13,833 nucleotides of DNA from Promethearchaeota archaeon (GCA_030612905.1 JAUWNA010000019.1:1-13833); one strand, 5' to 3'; shown: positions 1 through 6,905, counted from the first letter of the stretch. Numbers and translations: made by a program. The notes: generated by a model not told the origin, from the letters alone.

Positions 1-256
1 AGACCGATAAAATTCTTAAGTATTCAAATTAGTTCTTGGCGTTAATGAGGTGAAAGATAAAAAAAAGCGGGTAGAAAGATTTTACAAGCGAATGGCGTTG
101 AAAGACTTTATAATTCTTCATTCATTTATAAAATTACCCAAAAAATCTTTTTTCTTATTTTTGTTTTTAGGATTTTCTATCTATTTTTTGAGCGAATCCT
201 CGTTTCATACAAATAATTTTTCGATATTTTAATTAATTAACCATGATATTTTTACA
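1..256. other. Left-edge region without a convincing gene
   Basis: I see no supported gene here. The only open frame is a 60-codon one starting with GTG at 50; it is lysine-rich, then hydrophobic (FFLFLFLGF), and its composition is what AT-rich noncoding DNA gives by chance. Positions 200-256 are very AT-rich and lead into the promoter of the methyl-transfer operon. Confidence 0.5.
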
Positions 257-264
257 ATTATAAC
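256..264 (+). promoter_or_regulatory. Candidate TATA element of the methyl-transfer operon
   Basis: The sequence AATTATAAC is centred about 31 bases before the GTG start at 291. That is near the usual distance of an archaeal TATA box from a transcription start, so the operon mRNA could begin at or just before the start codon. Assignment is by position and composition only, in a very AT-rich background. Confidence 0.35.
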
Positions 265-290
265 TAATTAAGTTTTTAGATGAGATTTCT

Positions 291-938
291 GTGTCTAATG
301 ATAAATTTTATGAAGAAATATCCGAAGCAATCGTAAGTCTTGACAAAGAAAAAACTATTGAATTGGCCAATAAAGCAATTCAAGAAAAGATGAATCTTCT
401 TGAAGTAATAGAGAAAGGTTTTGGAGCGGGTATCCGTAAAATAGGGGTTTTATGGGACGAAGGAGAGTTTTTTCTGCCGGAATTAATGCTTGGTGGGACT
501 ATTATGCAAGAGTCTATGCAAATTCTTTTTCCACACATAGGAACCGAGAAAGATAACATCTCGAAAGGAAAAGTAGTAATTGCAACAATAGAAGGAGACA
601 TTCACTCAATAGGAAAAACAATTGTCGCTACAATGTTGAGTGCTAACGGTTTTGAAGTTTTTGATCTAGGCGCTGATGTTCCAGCTGAAAAAATTATTGA
701 AGTTGCTGTTGAAAAGAATGCGGATATCATTGGAGTTTCTGCTCTATTGACAACAACTATGATCGGTCAAAAAAAGATTATAGAAATACTCGAGTCTAAA
801 GGCATTCGAGACAAATTCAAAGTGATATTTGGGGGTGCTCCAGTTTCTAACGCGTGGGTAGACGAATGTAAAGCAGATGGATTTGCAGGTAGCGCCGTAG
901 GGGCTGTTAATCTAGTTAAAAACCTTTTAAATATTTAA
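291..938 (+). CDS. Corrinoid (cobalamin-binding) methyltransferase protein, MttC/MtaC type
   Basis: This is a methyl carrier whose bound cobalamin accepts a methyl group from a substrate-specific methyltransferase and passes it on; it acts in the cytoplasm. The 215 residues show the two-domain order of the MttC/MtbC/MtaC family. A helical cap domain lies at about 1-88 (LWDEGEFFLPELML at 54-67). The Rossmann-like B12 domain runs from about 92 to 215, with the lower-ligand motif DIHSIG at 103-108 (His105), Ser150/Leu152 in SALL, and the glycine pair GGAP at 181-184. The length is normal for the family. The start is GTG, with a weak TGAG upstream. It is first in an operon, 26 bases before the homocysteine methyltransferase gene and two genes before the MttB-like gene, so it is probably the shared carrier for both. 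No corrinoid reductive activase (RamA type) is in the window. The family is certain; the substrate cannot be read from this protein. Confidence 0.95.
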   Translation: MSNDKFYEEISEAIVSLDKEKTIELANKAIQEKMNLLEVIEKGFGAGIRKIGVLWDEGEFFLPELMLGGTIMQESMQILFPHIGTEKDNISKGKVVIATIEGDIHSIGKTIVATMLSANGFEVFDLGADVPAEKIIEVAVEKNADIIGVSALLTTTMIGQKKIIEILESKGIRDKFKVIFGGAPVSNAWVDECKADGFAGSAVGAVNLVKNLLNI

Positions 939-951
939 AAAACGCTTATTT

Positions 952-960
952 GAGGTAGAT
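952..960 (+). promoter_or_regulatory. Strong ribosome binding site deciding a GTG start
   Basis: GAGGTAGAT matches most of the archaeal Shine-Dalgarno consensus (AGGAGGTGAT) and ends four bases before the GTG at 965. It supports that non-ATG start for the homocysteine methyltransferase. It is among the clearest ribosome binding sites in the window. Confidence 0.6.
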
Positions 961-964
961 TACT

Positions 965-1852
965 GTGTTATTCCACGATTGGTTAAAAAATGATTCGAAA
1001 ATCATATTATTTGACGGAGGAATGGGGTCAGAGATATTTAAACGTGGAATCACGCCAGGAAAGCTTCCCGATACACTTAATATCGAACAACCAGAGATAA
1101 TTTTTGAGATACATAAATCTTATTACGACGCAGGCGCAGATATGTGCCAAACAAGTACATTTGGATCTAGCTTTTTAAATTTGCAAGGCTATAGAATTGA
1201 AAGCCAAATTAAAGGGTTAAATGAGAGCGCCTTAAAAAATATAAAAAGAGCTTGCCCTCCCAATCGTTTAATTGTAGGCGATATTGGCCCGTCTGGTGTA
1301 TTTAAACCCCCAGTAGGAAAAGCAACCCCCGACCAATGGGTTTCCAGTTATGTAAAACAGGTAAATTTTTTAGAACGAGGAGTAGATCTCTGGCATATCG
1401 AGACTATTTCAGACATCGAGGAAATGGAAGCTGCGATAAAAGCGATAAGAGAGATCTCAAAAAAACCTATTATAAGCTCAATGACATACAAAAAAACAAA
1501 AAGGGGTTATTTTACCATTATGGGTGATTCTTTAGAAAAGTGCGTGCGTATACAAGAGGATAGAAATGTTGACGTGATTGGAGCAAATTGTACGTTAGGA
1601 AGCGATGAAATGATAGGGTTAATAAAAGAACTAAAAGAACTTACTAATAAACCAATATCGGCAAAACCTAACGCAGGTCAACCCGGAATAGATCAAAATA
1701 ATAGAGCTGTTTATGCCCAACCAATAAAGGATTTCGTAAGCGATATTCGCGAAATTATTCAAATAGGCGCTAAAATTGTGGGAGGGTGTTGTGGCACGTC
1801 TCCAACTACTATAAAAGAAATAAGAAAACTTATAGATTCACTAGATAATTAA
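965..1852 (+). CDS. Homocysteine S-methyltransferase family protein (MetH N-terminal/BHMT-like)
   Basis: A zinc-dependent methyltransferase of the homocysteine S-methyltransferase domain family, which makes methionine from homocysteine. The 295 residues form a single barrel domain. The N-terminal signature DGGMGSE is at 17-23. The three expected zinc cysteines are present: Cys209 in GANCT and Cys275/Cys276 in GGCCGT at 273-278. The length matches a free-standing domain; the folate and cobalamin modules of full MetH are absent from this chain. The start is GTG at 965, preceded by GAGGTAGAT at 952-960, a good match to the archaeal Shine-Dalgarno sequence. It lies between the corrinoid protein and MttB-like genes with gaps of 26 and 12 bases. 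I infer that it takes its methyl group from the neighbouring methyl-corrinoid protein. An S-methylmethionine- or betaine-using enzyme is the alternative, but the context argues against that. Confidence 0.92.
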   Translation: MLFHDWLKNDSKIILFDGGMGSEIFKRGITPGKLPDTLNIEQPEIIFEIHKSYYDAGADMCQTSTFGSSFLNLQGYRIESQIKGLNESALKNIKRACPPNRLIVGDIGPSGVFKPPVGKATPDQWVSSYVKQVNFLERGVDLWHIETISDIEEMEAAIKAIREISKKPIISSMTYKKTKRGYFTIMGDSLEKCVRIQEDRNVDVIGANCTLGSDEMIGLIKELKELTNKPISAKPNAGQPGIDQNNRAVYAQPIKDFVSDIREIIQIGAKIVGGCCGTSPTTIKEIRKLIDSLDN

Positions 1853-1864
1853 CCAAATAAGAGT

Positions 1865-3301
1865 GTGTATGTTAGGATGGGAATATTAAGACCAAGAATT
1901 AATGTCTTAGATAAAGATCATAAAATAAAGATATTCAATGAGGCTAAAGATATTTTAGAAAATCTAGGAATATTTTTAGAAAATGATGATGCTAAAGAAT
2001 TATTTAACAACGAGGGAGTTAATCACGAGGGTTCTCGATATTTCATTCCTTCTGATTTAGTTGATAGATGTCTCAAAACGGTTCCAAATGAGATTAAGCT
2101 ATTTGATAGAGAGGGAAAAGAGCATATTACTTTAGCGAACGATAATGTTCATTATGATCCAGGCTCAGCAGCGATATTAATTCTAGATGAAAATACAGGA
2201 ACGACTAGAAACGCGTTCGAAAAAGATTTCGTACGTTTTTCAAAGGTAGTAGAACATTTAAAGTATATCGAGGCTCAAAGTACTGCTATAGTTTATCAAG
2301 ATGTCCCCAACCACGCACAAGATTGGCATAGGTTATATATCGCTTTATCTAATTGCTATAAACCAGTCATAACCGGGACGTTTCGAAAAGAAAGTTTTCC
2401 AATTATGAAAGAATTATTGTTAAGCTGTCGATTATCAGAAGATGATTTAGCAAGGAAACCTTTAGCGATCTTCGATGTATGTCCTAGTCCTCCACTGAAG
2501 TGGTCAGACTTGACTTCTCAATCCCTTATCGATGCCGCCAAGAGTATGATACCGTCTGAGTTTGTGTCTATGCCACTAGCAGGGGCGAGCGCTCCAATAA
2601 GTTTGATCGGGTGCATAACTCAACACTCTGCCGAATGCTTAGCAGGAGTTGTAATTGGACAGTTAGCAAAAACGGGAACTCCTTTAATATGGGGTGGATC
2701 ACCCGCAATATTAGATATGAAGCAAGGTACAACTCCAATGGGAGCTATTGAAACAATGATGATTAACCTGGGGGATGTCGAGATGGGAAAATTTCTAAAA
2801 ATGCCCACTCATGCTTACATGAGTCTTAGTGACTCCAAAGTTCCAGATGCTCAAGCAGGGTTCGAAGGAGGTATGGGAGCACTTTTAGCTGGACTTGCTG
2901 GCATTAATATGATTTCGGGACCTGGCATGTTAGATTTTGAATCCACTCAAAGCATTGAAAAATTAGTAATTGATAACGAAATAGTAGGAATGGTAAAAAG
3001 ACTCCTAAGAGGAGTAGAAGATCACGGTACTCCATTCGCTTCTGAAATTTTAAAAGACTACAATGAAAAAGAGGAATTACTTTCGCATCCAACAACTTTA
3101 AAGCTTTTTAGAAAGGAGCTTTTTATAGTTAGTCCGCTAATAGATCGCATGTCTCGGGACGCTTGGAAAGAGAACGGCTCTAAGTCTGCACGAAAAAGAG
3201 CAAAGGAGCAAGCGATTAAACTCGCTGAGAAAAATTCTTTAAAACCTATTGATGACGCACTTTCTAATGAATTAAAATCTATTACTTCAAGGAATTTGTA
3301 A
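1865..3301 (+). CDS. MttB-family (trimethylamine methyltransferase-like) corrinoid methyltransferase, non-pyrrolysine
   Basis: This enzyme should transfer a methyl group from an N-methylated substrate, such as a quaternary amine, to the Co(I) corrinoid of a partner protein. The 478 residues fit the MttB/COG5598 family throughout: an N-terminal RPRINVL at 9-15, the conserved SDSKVPDAQAGFEG at 322-335, and the glycine-rich SGPGM and EKLVIDNEI segments at 351-373. True trimethylamine enzymes carry pyrrolysine encoded by an in-frame TAG. No TAG interrupts this frame and the stop is TAA, so it belongs to the large non-pyrrolysine group that includes glycine betaine methyltransferase. The start is uncertain: GTG at 1865, or ATG at 1877, which gives MGILRPR and fits the usual family N-terminus. 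It is last in the operon, 12 bases after the homocysteine methyltransferase. The substrate is unknown; betaine, carnitine, proline betaine and related compounds are all possible. Confidence 0.93.
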   Translation: MYVRMGILRPRINVLDKDHKIKIFNEAKDILENLGIFLENDDAKELFNNEGVNHEGSRYFIPSDLVDRCLKTVPNEIKLFDREGKEHITLANDNVHYDPGSAAILILDENTGTTRNAFEKDFVRFSKVVEHLKYIEAQSTAIVYQDVPNHAQDWHRLYIALSNCYKPVITGTFRKESFPIMKELLLSCRLSEDDLARKPLAIFDVCPSPPLKWSDLTSQSLIDAAKSMIPSEFVSMPLAGASAPISLIGCITQHSAECLAGVVIGQLAKTGTPLIWGGSPAILDMKQGTTPMGAIETMMINLGDVEMGKFLKMPTHAYMSLSDSKVPDAQAGFEGGMGALLAGLAGINMISGPGMLDFESTQSIEKLVIDNEIVGMVKRLLRGVEDHGTPFASEILKDYNEKEELLSHPTTLKLFRKELFIVSPLIDRMSRDAWKENGSKSARKRAKEQAIKLAEKNSLKPIDDALSNELKSITSRNL

Positions 3302-3352
3302 ACTCTCGATTCTTATCCTCAAACTATTTTCCTTTAATCATCATCAAATTCA

Positions 3353-3359
3353 TTTTTTT
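3353..3359 (+). terminator. T-run terminator after the MttB-like gene
   Basis: Seven T residues lie in the 63-base gap between two convergent genes, about 50 bases after the plus-strand stop codon. Archaeal termination commonly uses such T-runs without a hairpin. I see no stem before it. Confidence 0.35.
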
Positions 3360-3364
3360 CATGG

Positions 3365-4060
3365 TTAAAGCGTATCTAAAATTCGAGATATTTCTCTAGC
3401 ATATAATATCGCACCTTTGCTATTGAGGTGTCCGCCATCTATAGTCAACACCAACCGTCTTTTCTTGCTTATTTTTTCTACCCAGTTCATTCTTTTTGAT
3501 CTAAAATAATCTAAAGGTAAGTTTAAAGGATGATTCAGTAGGTTATAACTCGAAATGCTTTTTCTTAATATCTTATCAAAAACTGAACCTACATCTGCTA
3601 TATATGCTCCGTGTTTAGAACCAACTTCCTTAATCTGAGCGTTTACTAACCTTCTTTTTTGGTTTATCGGAGAACTTACATCTTCTCCTAAACAACTTAA
3701 AGTAGTTATTATTATCTTTGCTTTGCTCTGCAAACTTATCGTTCCTAATCCTTTATCATAAAAGTCTTTTATCTTGTTTAATGGAGTTACTTTTCTAATG
3801 CTTGTGAAATTCCACTTTTTTTTGACATAAGGTAAGAAAAGATCGTTGTGACCAGCTTCAATTACTATAATGTCATAATTTTCAGTATGTGTTTTCAAAA
3901 TTTTTAAAAGTCTCGTAAAAATTCCAGATATGGTATCACCGCCGCGTCCATAATTTTTACACTGAAATTCAGGGAAATAATGTTGAATTATATCTACATA
4001 TCCGATTCCTATTTTTCCCTCAGTAATGCTATCACCAATAAAAAGTATTTTTTTGGTCAT
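3365..4060 (-). CDS. SGNH/GDSL-family hydrolase
   Basis: A serine hydrolase of the SGNH superfamily, whose members are esterases, lipases or carbohydrate de-acetylases. All four blocks can be seen in the 231 residues. Block I is FIGDSIT at 7-13, with nucleophile Ser11. Block II is the GRGGDT segment at 39-43. Block III is GHND at 70-73, with Asn72. Block V is DGGH at 208-211, supplying Asp208 and His211. There is no signal peptide, so the enzyme is probably cytoplasmic. An insertion of about 30 residues rich in basic and aromatic residues (about 165-203) sits before the catalytic Asp-His block. It starts with ATG and lies 18 bases downstream of the EamA transporter gene on the same strand, so the two are probably co-transcribed. 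The substrate cannot be told from the sequence. Confidence 0.9.
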   Translation of the reverse strand: MTKKILFIGDSITEGKIGIGYVDIIQHYFPEFQCKNYGRGGDTISGIFTRLLKILKTHTENYDIIVIEAGHNDLFLPYVKKKWNFTSIRKVTPLNKIKDFYDKGLGTISLQSKAKIIITTLSCLGEDVSSPINQKRRLVNAQIKEVGSKHGAYIADVGSVFDKILRKSISSYNLLNHPLNLPLDYFRSKRMNWVEKISKKRRLVLTIDGGHLNSKGAILYAREISRILDTL

Positions 4061-4078
4061 CTCAGTTCATAATCTGTT

Positions 4079-5011
4079 TTACTTGTAATTTATTATTATA
4101 ACAGCTACAAGAACAATAATTCCTCCGACTATATTCCATATGAGTATTGTCTCAGGTCGGTTTAAGATAATTGAAAATATAAGGGTTAGAAACGGTTCAA
4201 TATAGAGAAAGGAAGCTCCTTTCGAAGATTTAAGCTCGTTTTGTGATTTCTGCCAGATAAAATACCCGATAATATAACAACCAATACCCAAATATATTCC
4301 TGTTAGAAAAACATAAATATTAAAAAAATTCTGGATAAAAATGAGCAATTCCTTATTTAATATTACGATAATGAACAACTCTATAGTCCCAAAATAAGCG
4401 ATGTATTTTAAGGTTTTGAAATTTGGTTTATTTTTTATAATTCTTTTTGTTATTATTGAATAAATCGCCCATGTTATTGGCGTCATAAGAGCGTATAAAT
4501 AACCTAAGAAGTTAGGCGTTGTTGGAGTAAGCGTTCGTAAATCTCCTCCCGTAACTAATAAAAAACCGCCTACGGTTGCAATAGCAAAACCCAGGATTTT
4601 AACCTTAGTCAACTTTTCTTTAAAAAAGATTAAAGCTAAAATTGTTATTATTATTGGGGATAAAAGGCACACGAAAAAAGCGGGTAAAGAGGGACCAATT
4701 AATTCTATTGCAGAATATTGAGCGCCAAAGAAAAATAAAATACCACAAAAGCTTGCGATAATTAAATATGTCCATTCCTTTCTAGTGTATCGAAGATTTT
4801 CTTTTTTCTTGTTCTTGTTGTATTTTTCAACCTGTCTTTTTCGATTAATAAGAAAATATAGATCAACAATAACAAATACCAGTGATACGATTAGAAACCT
4901 ACTTAACGCAATAGACATAGGGGGAATAAATTGCAGCGCAATATCCACTAGAACAAATGAGAAACTCCAGATAATAATCATTACGATTAATAACGCGTAA
5001 ATTATTAACAT
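4079..5011 (-). CDS. EamA/DMT-superfamily transporter, ten membrane helices
   Basis: An integral membrane permease of the drug/metabolite transporter superfamily (EamA, PF00892 type). The 310 residues are almost all hydrophobic and form two EamA repeats, at about 5-153 and 169-308, each of roughly five helices. The first repeat ends in the familiar stretch SPIIITILALIFFKEKL (118-134) followed by a glycine-containing helix with GGFLLV at 148-153. The second repeat has the matching EPFLTLIFSIIL at 272-283 with the GGIIVL helix at 296-301. A basic loop (RKRQVEKYNKNKKKE, 57-71) between the second and third helices is longer than usual. Family members export or import metabolites, amino acids or nucleotide-related compounds; nothing here shows the substrate. 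The ATG lies about 27 bases from a TATA-like element on the minus strand. The SGNH hydrolase follows in the same transcript. Confidence 0.92.
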   Translation of the reverse strand: MLIIYALLIVMIIIWSFSFVLVDIALQFIPPMSIALSRFLIVSLVFVIVDLYFLINRKRQVEKYNKNKKKENLRYTRKEWTYLIIASFCGILFFFGAQYSAIELIGPSLPAFFVCLLSPIIITILALIFFKEKLTKVKILGFAIATVGGFLLVTGGDLRTLTPTTPNFLGYLYALMTPITWAIYSIITKRIIKNKPNFKTLKYIAYFGTIELFIIVILNKELLIFIQNFFNIYVFLTGIYLGIGCYIIGYFIWQKSQNELKSSKGASFLYIEPFLTLIFSIILNRPETILIWNIVGGIIVLVAVIIINYK

Positions 5012-5030
5012 TTTGAAAAGATTATTTAAT

Positions 5031-5045
5031 CAATATTTTATATTT
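5031..5045 (-). promoter_or_regulatory. Candidate TATA element for the EamA/SGNH operon
   Basis: On the minus strand this reads AAATATAAAATATTG, centred 27 bases before the ATG at 5011. That places the predicted transcription start at or beside the start codon, a leaderless arrangement common in archaea. The assignment is positional. Confidence 0.4.
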
Positions 5046-5052
5046 GCATTAT

Positions 5053-5071
5053 TTTATTATATTATTAAATT
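5053..5071 (+). promoter_or_regulatory. Candidate TATA region for the GTPase-like gene
   Basis: A run containing TTATTATATTATTAAAT is centred about 28 bases before the TTG start at 5092. No Shine-Dalgarno sequence precedes that start, only a T-run, so a leaderless transcript would explain the use of TTG. It forms the plus-strand half of a compact divergent promoter region of 80 bases. Confidence 0.35.
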
Positions 5072-5091
5072 AAGAAGCATAATTATTTTTT

Positions 5092-5691
5092 TTGGCAAGC
5101 AAAGTTTTGAAAGAATTTAGTTATTCCATCAATTTGGGTCTTGTTGGCACGGATGATTCTAAAAAAATCATTTTTTTAGATTATTTAAAGGAAATTGCTT
5201 TAAAATTTGCTTCGGAAGACTTAATTTGGGAGTTTTTCTTTCTATTTAATGGTATTCCTATAAAATTAAAAGCCATTCTTGCAGAGAGTTTTGAGGATTT
5301 AATTAGTAAGAAAATTCCCTTTAAGAAATTTGACGCAATAATAATCGCAGCCAATATCTACAATGATAAATCGATTAATAACATTAATATTGAAAATTAT
5401 ACCAAATTTTCTCAACGCTTTATGTTCGATGGCATATCTGTTTTAGCAGGAATTGACCCTTTTTTAATCTTAAAAAAAAAAACGCCCAATGAAAGGAGAA
5501 TAAATGAATTTAGTTTAATCCAAAAAACAAGAGAACTCGAACTTCTATATTGTTTTAAAATTCAAAATCTTCAACGAGATGTTATAGATGTATTCGATAA
5601 AATTTTAAACGATATCCATTTCAAATTAGAATTTTTAAACCCAGAGCTATTTGAACGAGCAAAGGCTTACGGAAGAAGTCTTTCTAAGTAG
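5092..5691 (+). CDS. Ras-like small-GTPase-fold protein with eroded nucleotide-binding motifs
   Basis: I know no named family for this 199-residue protein, but its layout is that of a Ras-superfamily domain. A first strand and loop, INLGLVGTDDSKK (13-25), sits where the P-loop belongs; only one lysine of GxxxxGK(S/T) is kept and Ser/Thr is replaced by Ile26. NGIPIKLKAILAESFEDL (53-70) lines up with the beta2-beta3 hairpin and the 'DTAGQERF' stretch of Ras proteins but lacks DxxG. FDAIIIAANIY (80-90) fits the next strand. GISVLAGIDPF (114-124) stands where NKxD would be, without it. YCFKIQNLQRDVIDVFDKIL (153-172) resembles the last strand, G5 loop and final helix. GTP binding therefore looks lost or strongly altered. 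The TTG start has no ribosome binding site and may be leaderless; the stop is TAG. It stands alone on the plus strand, divergent from the transporter operon. The GTPase relationship is an inference from pattern alone. Confidence 0.72.
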   Translation: MASKVLKEFSYSINLGLVGTDDSKKIIFLDYLKEIALKFASEDLIWEFFFLFNGIPIKLKAILAESFEDLISKKIPFKKFDAIIIAANIYNDKSINNINIENYTKFSQRFMFDGISVLAGIDPFLILKKKTPNERRINEFSLIQKTRELELLYCFKIQNLQRDVIDVFDKILNDIHFKLEFLNPELFERAKAYGRSLSK

Positions 5692-5786
5692 ATTGAATTG
5701 TGTAAGATAGGTAACTAAATCAACGACTAAACTAAGCAAATATTATAAGGATACATTTTAGATATAAAAAACAAGTTAACTTATTA

Positions 5787-5805
5787 TTCTTAAATTTATT
5801 AAGAA
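5787..5805. repeat. Inverted repeat upstream of the zinc-ribbon gene
   Basis: Perfect 7-base arms TTCTTAA and TTAAGAA surround the spacer ATTTA, about 47 bases before the ATG at 5852. A second, looser pair GTTAA/TTAAC flanks it (5775-5779 and 5808-5812). Its position suggests an operator overlapping a TATA-like sequence. It is not followed directly by a T-run, so a terminator is less likely. In such AT-rich DNA a chance origin is possible. Confidence 0.3.
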
Positions 5806-5851
5806 ACTTAACACCAAAATAAAAATGTGTATTTTTTAGAGTTGAAATTAA

Positions 5852-6040
5852 ATGGGAGAAGATAACTTACTGACAATTGAAAAGACTGAGGGTAGGCGAA
5901 AATGCCCATCTTGCAGTGAAGAGCATAAAAATTTGATTCACGAGTCAACTGACAAAACAAATATTATAAATGATTATCCCAGAGTATACGGAAAGAAATA
6001 TCGTTGCGGTAAATGTGGTCAGGAATGGCGCGAGAAATAG
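5852..6040 (+). CDS. Small zinc-ribbon protein
   Basis: A 62-residue protein with two CxxC knuckles: CPSC at 18-21 and CGKC at 52-55. The final segment YRCGKCGQEWREK is typical of zinc ribbons related to those of transcription factors and RNA polymerase subunits. Between the knuckles lies a charged stretch (HKNLIHESTDK, 25-35) and a KKY just before the second pair. The whole protein is the ribbon with a short acidic lead, so it probably works by binding nucleic acid or another protein. It starts with ATG and ends with TAG. The size, the four intact cysteines and the lack of any competing frame support a real gene. No exact function can be assigned; an accessory transcription or translation factor is one possibility. 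Confidence 0.75.
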   Translation: MGEDNLLTIEKTEGRRKCPSCSEEHKNLIHESTDKTNIINDYPRVYGKKYRCGKCGQEWREK

Positions 6041-6129
6041 AAAAAGCCTAATTCTGTTAAACTTTTTATAATTCCTTTTTTAGATACCTTTACTTTTAAA
6101 AATAAATAGTTATATAACAAAAAATCTAA

Positions 6130-6140
6130 TATAATAAATA
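6130..6140 (+). promoter_or_regulatory. Candidate TATA element of the first seven-helix protein
   Basis: TATAATAAATA forms the end of a 13-base block (6128-6140) found identically before the paralogous downstream gene at 7031-7043. Here the block begins 55 bases before the ATG. A TATA box at this site would give a leader of about 25 bases. The shared position in two paralogs is better support than composition alone. Confidence 0.4.
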
Positions 6141-6182
6141 TCAGACAAAAAAATTAATCTTGTCTATTATATATTAAAGGAA

Positions 6183-6905
6183 ATGGGATTACATTTGATC
6201 TTTTTAGTGCAATATTTGGATATAGCAAGATTCATTCAAGTTTTTCTGGTACAAGGATTAACGGGTTTATTTTTTCTGTTTATAGCGTATAGAATTTTAA
6301 AGAGAGAGTCGAAGGGACCTAACCTTATATTAAGTGGAGCTTATTTATCTGTGGCTTTTGGAGTTATTATAAATATGATTTACGCGTTCATTTTAGTAGA
6401 ATCCGTTGTTCAACTACTACATTTTTTAACTTACTATCTGCTGTGCCTTTCTTTAATATTCTTACTCGTTTTTGTATTAATAATTGACAAATCGGATAAG
6501 GTCATAACTACCAAAATTCAATTAGTAGTGATAATTACATTTGGCGTTCTTTTACTTGGCTTATGGTTTATACCAGAAGGTATTGTTATTAATGCAAGTA
6601 CGGATTGGAAACCCGAGTGGAGTTGGCCTTTCTTAACCTATAGTTTTATTATTTGTAGCTCGATAGCTATTGTTCCTACAACTTATTTTTCTTTAAAGCT
6701 ATATCTTAAGTTCGAGTATAAGGAATTAAAAAAGAAATGGAAGTATTTTTTAGTTGGTATTTTCGCATATTTCTTTTTATATTATGGTACTTCAATCTCC
6801 AATACATTAGCCGACCCAACTTTTAGATTGATATGGTCTCTTGCATCGTTACCAGCGCTTATTTCTCTGTACTTTGTTTATTATGGCGTCGCGAAGCAAT
6901 TATAA
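6183..6905 (+). CDS. Seven-helix integral membrane protein, family unrecognised (paralog 1)
   Basis: A 240-residue membrane protein with seven likely helices, at about 16-38, 47-70, 76-101, 112-132, 148-173, 186-206 and 214-234. Basic loops (LKRESK at 39-44, KFEYKELKKKWK at 176-187) mark the probable cytoplasmic side. It is clearly homologous to the next gene over its whole length. Shared motifs are ILKR, an NLI.SG.Y segment at 47-54, IIN.IYA at 62-68, ITT..QL at 108-113, a P.F..Y helix, KFE...LKKKWK, ISN.L and YYGV near the C-terminus. No kinase, receptor effector or transport motif is attached. The layout resembles stand-alone seven-helix sensor domains like those fused to some histidine kinases, but I cannot confirm that. 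AAAGG at 6176-6180 lies too close to the ATG for an ideal ribosome site. Confidence 0.85.
   Translation: MGLHLIFLVQYLDIARFIQVFLVQGLTGLFFLFIAYRILKRESKGPNLILSGAYLSVAFGVIINMIYAFILVESVVQLLHFLTYYLLCLSLIFLLVFVLIIDKSDKVITTKIQLVVIITFGVLLLGLWFIPEGIVINASTDWKPEWSWPFLTYSFIICSSIAIVPTTYFSLKLYLKFEYKELKKKWKYFLVGIFAYFFLYYGTSISNTLADPTFRLIWSLASLPALISLYFVYYGVAKQL

Noticed and set aside
50..232. Open frame of 60 codons starting with GTG, with a hydrophobic C-terminal half
   Set aside because: The start lies inside its own would-be ribosome site (GAGGTG), the composition is lysine- and phenylalanine-rich as random AT-rich DNA gives, and no domain or motif is seen.
2620..3095. Minus-strand open frames inside the MttB-like gene
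   Set aside because: They overlap a clear conserved enzyme in full and encode no recognisable motif; they are shadows of the coding strand.
1865..3301. Pyrrolysine-containing trimethylamine methyltransferase
   Set aside because: There is no in-frame TAG in the gene and no pyl genes are in the window, so it was placed in the non-pyrrolysine group.
6109..6118. GTTATATAAC palindrome as promoter of the first seven-helix gene
   Set aside because: It is possible, but it lies 65-74 bases before the ATG, and the block at 6128-6140 is shared with the paralog at a matching distance, so that block was preferred.
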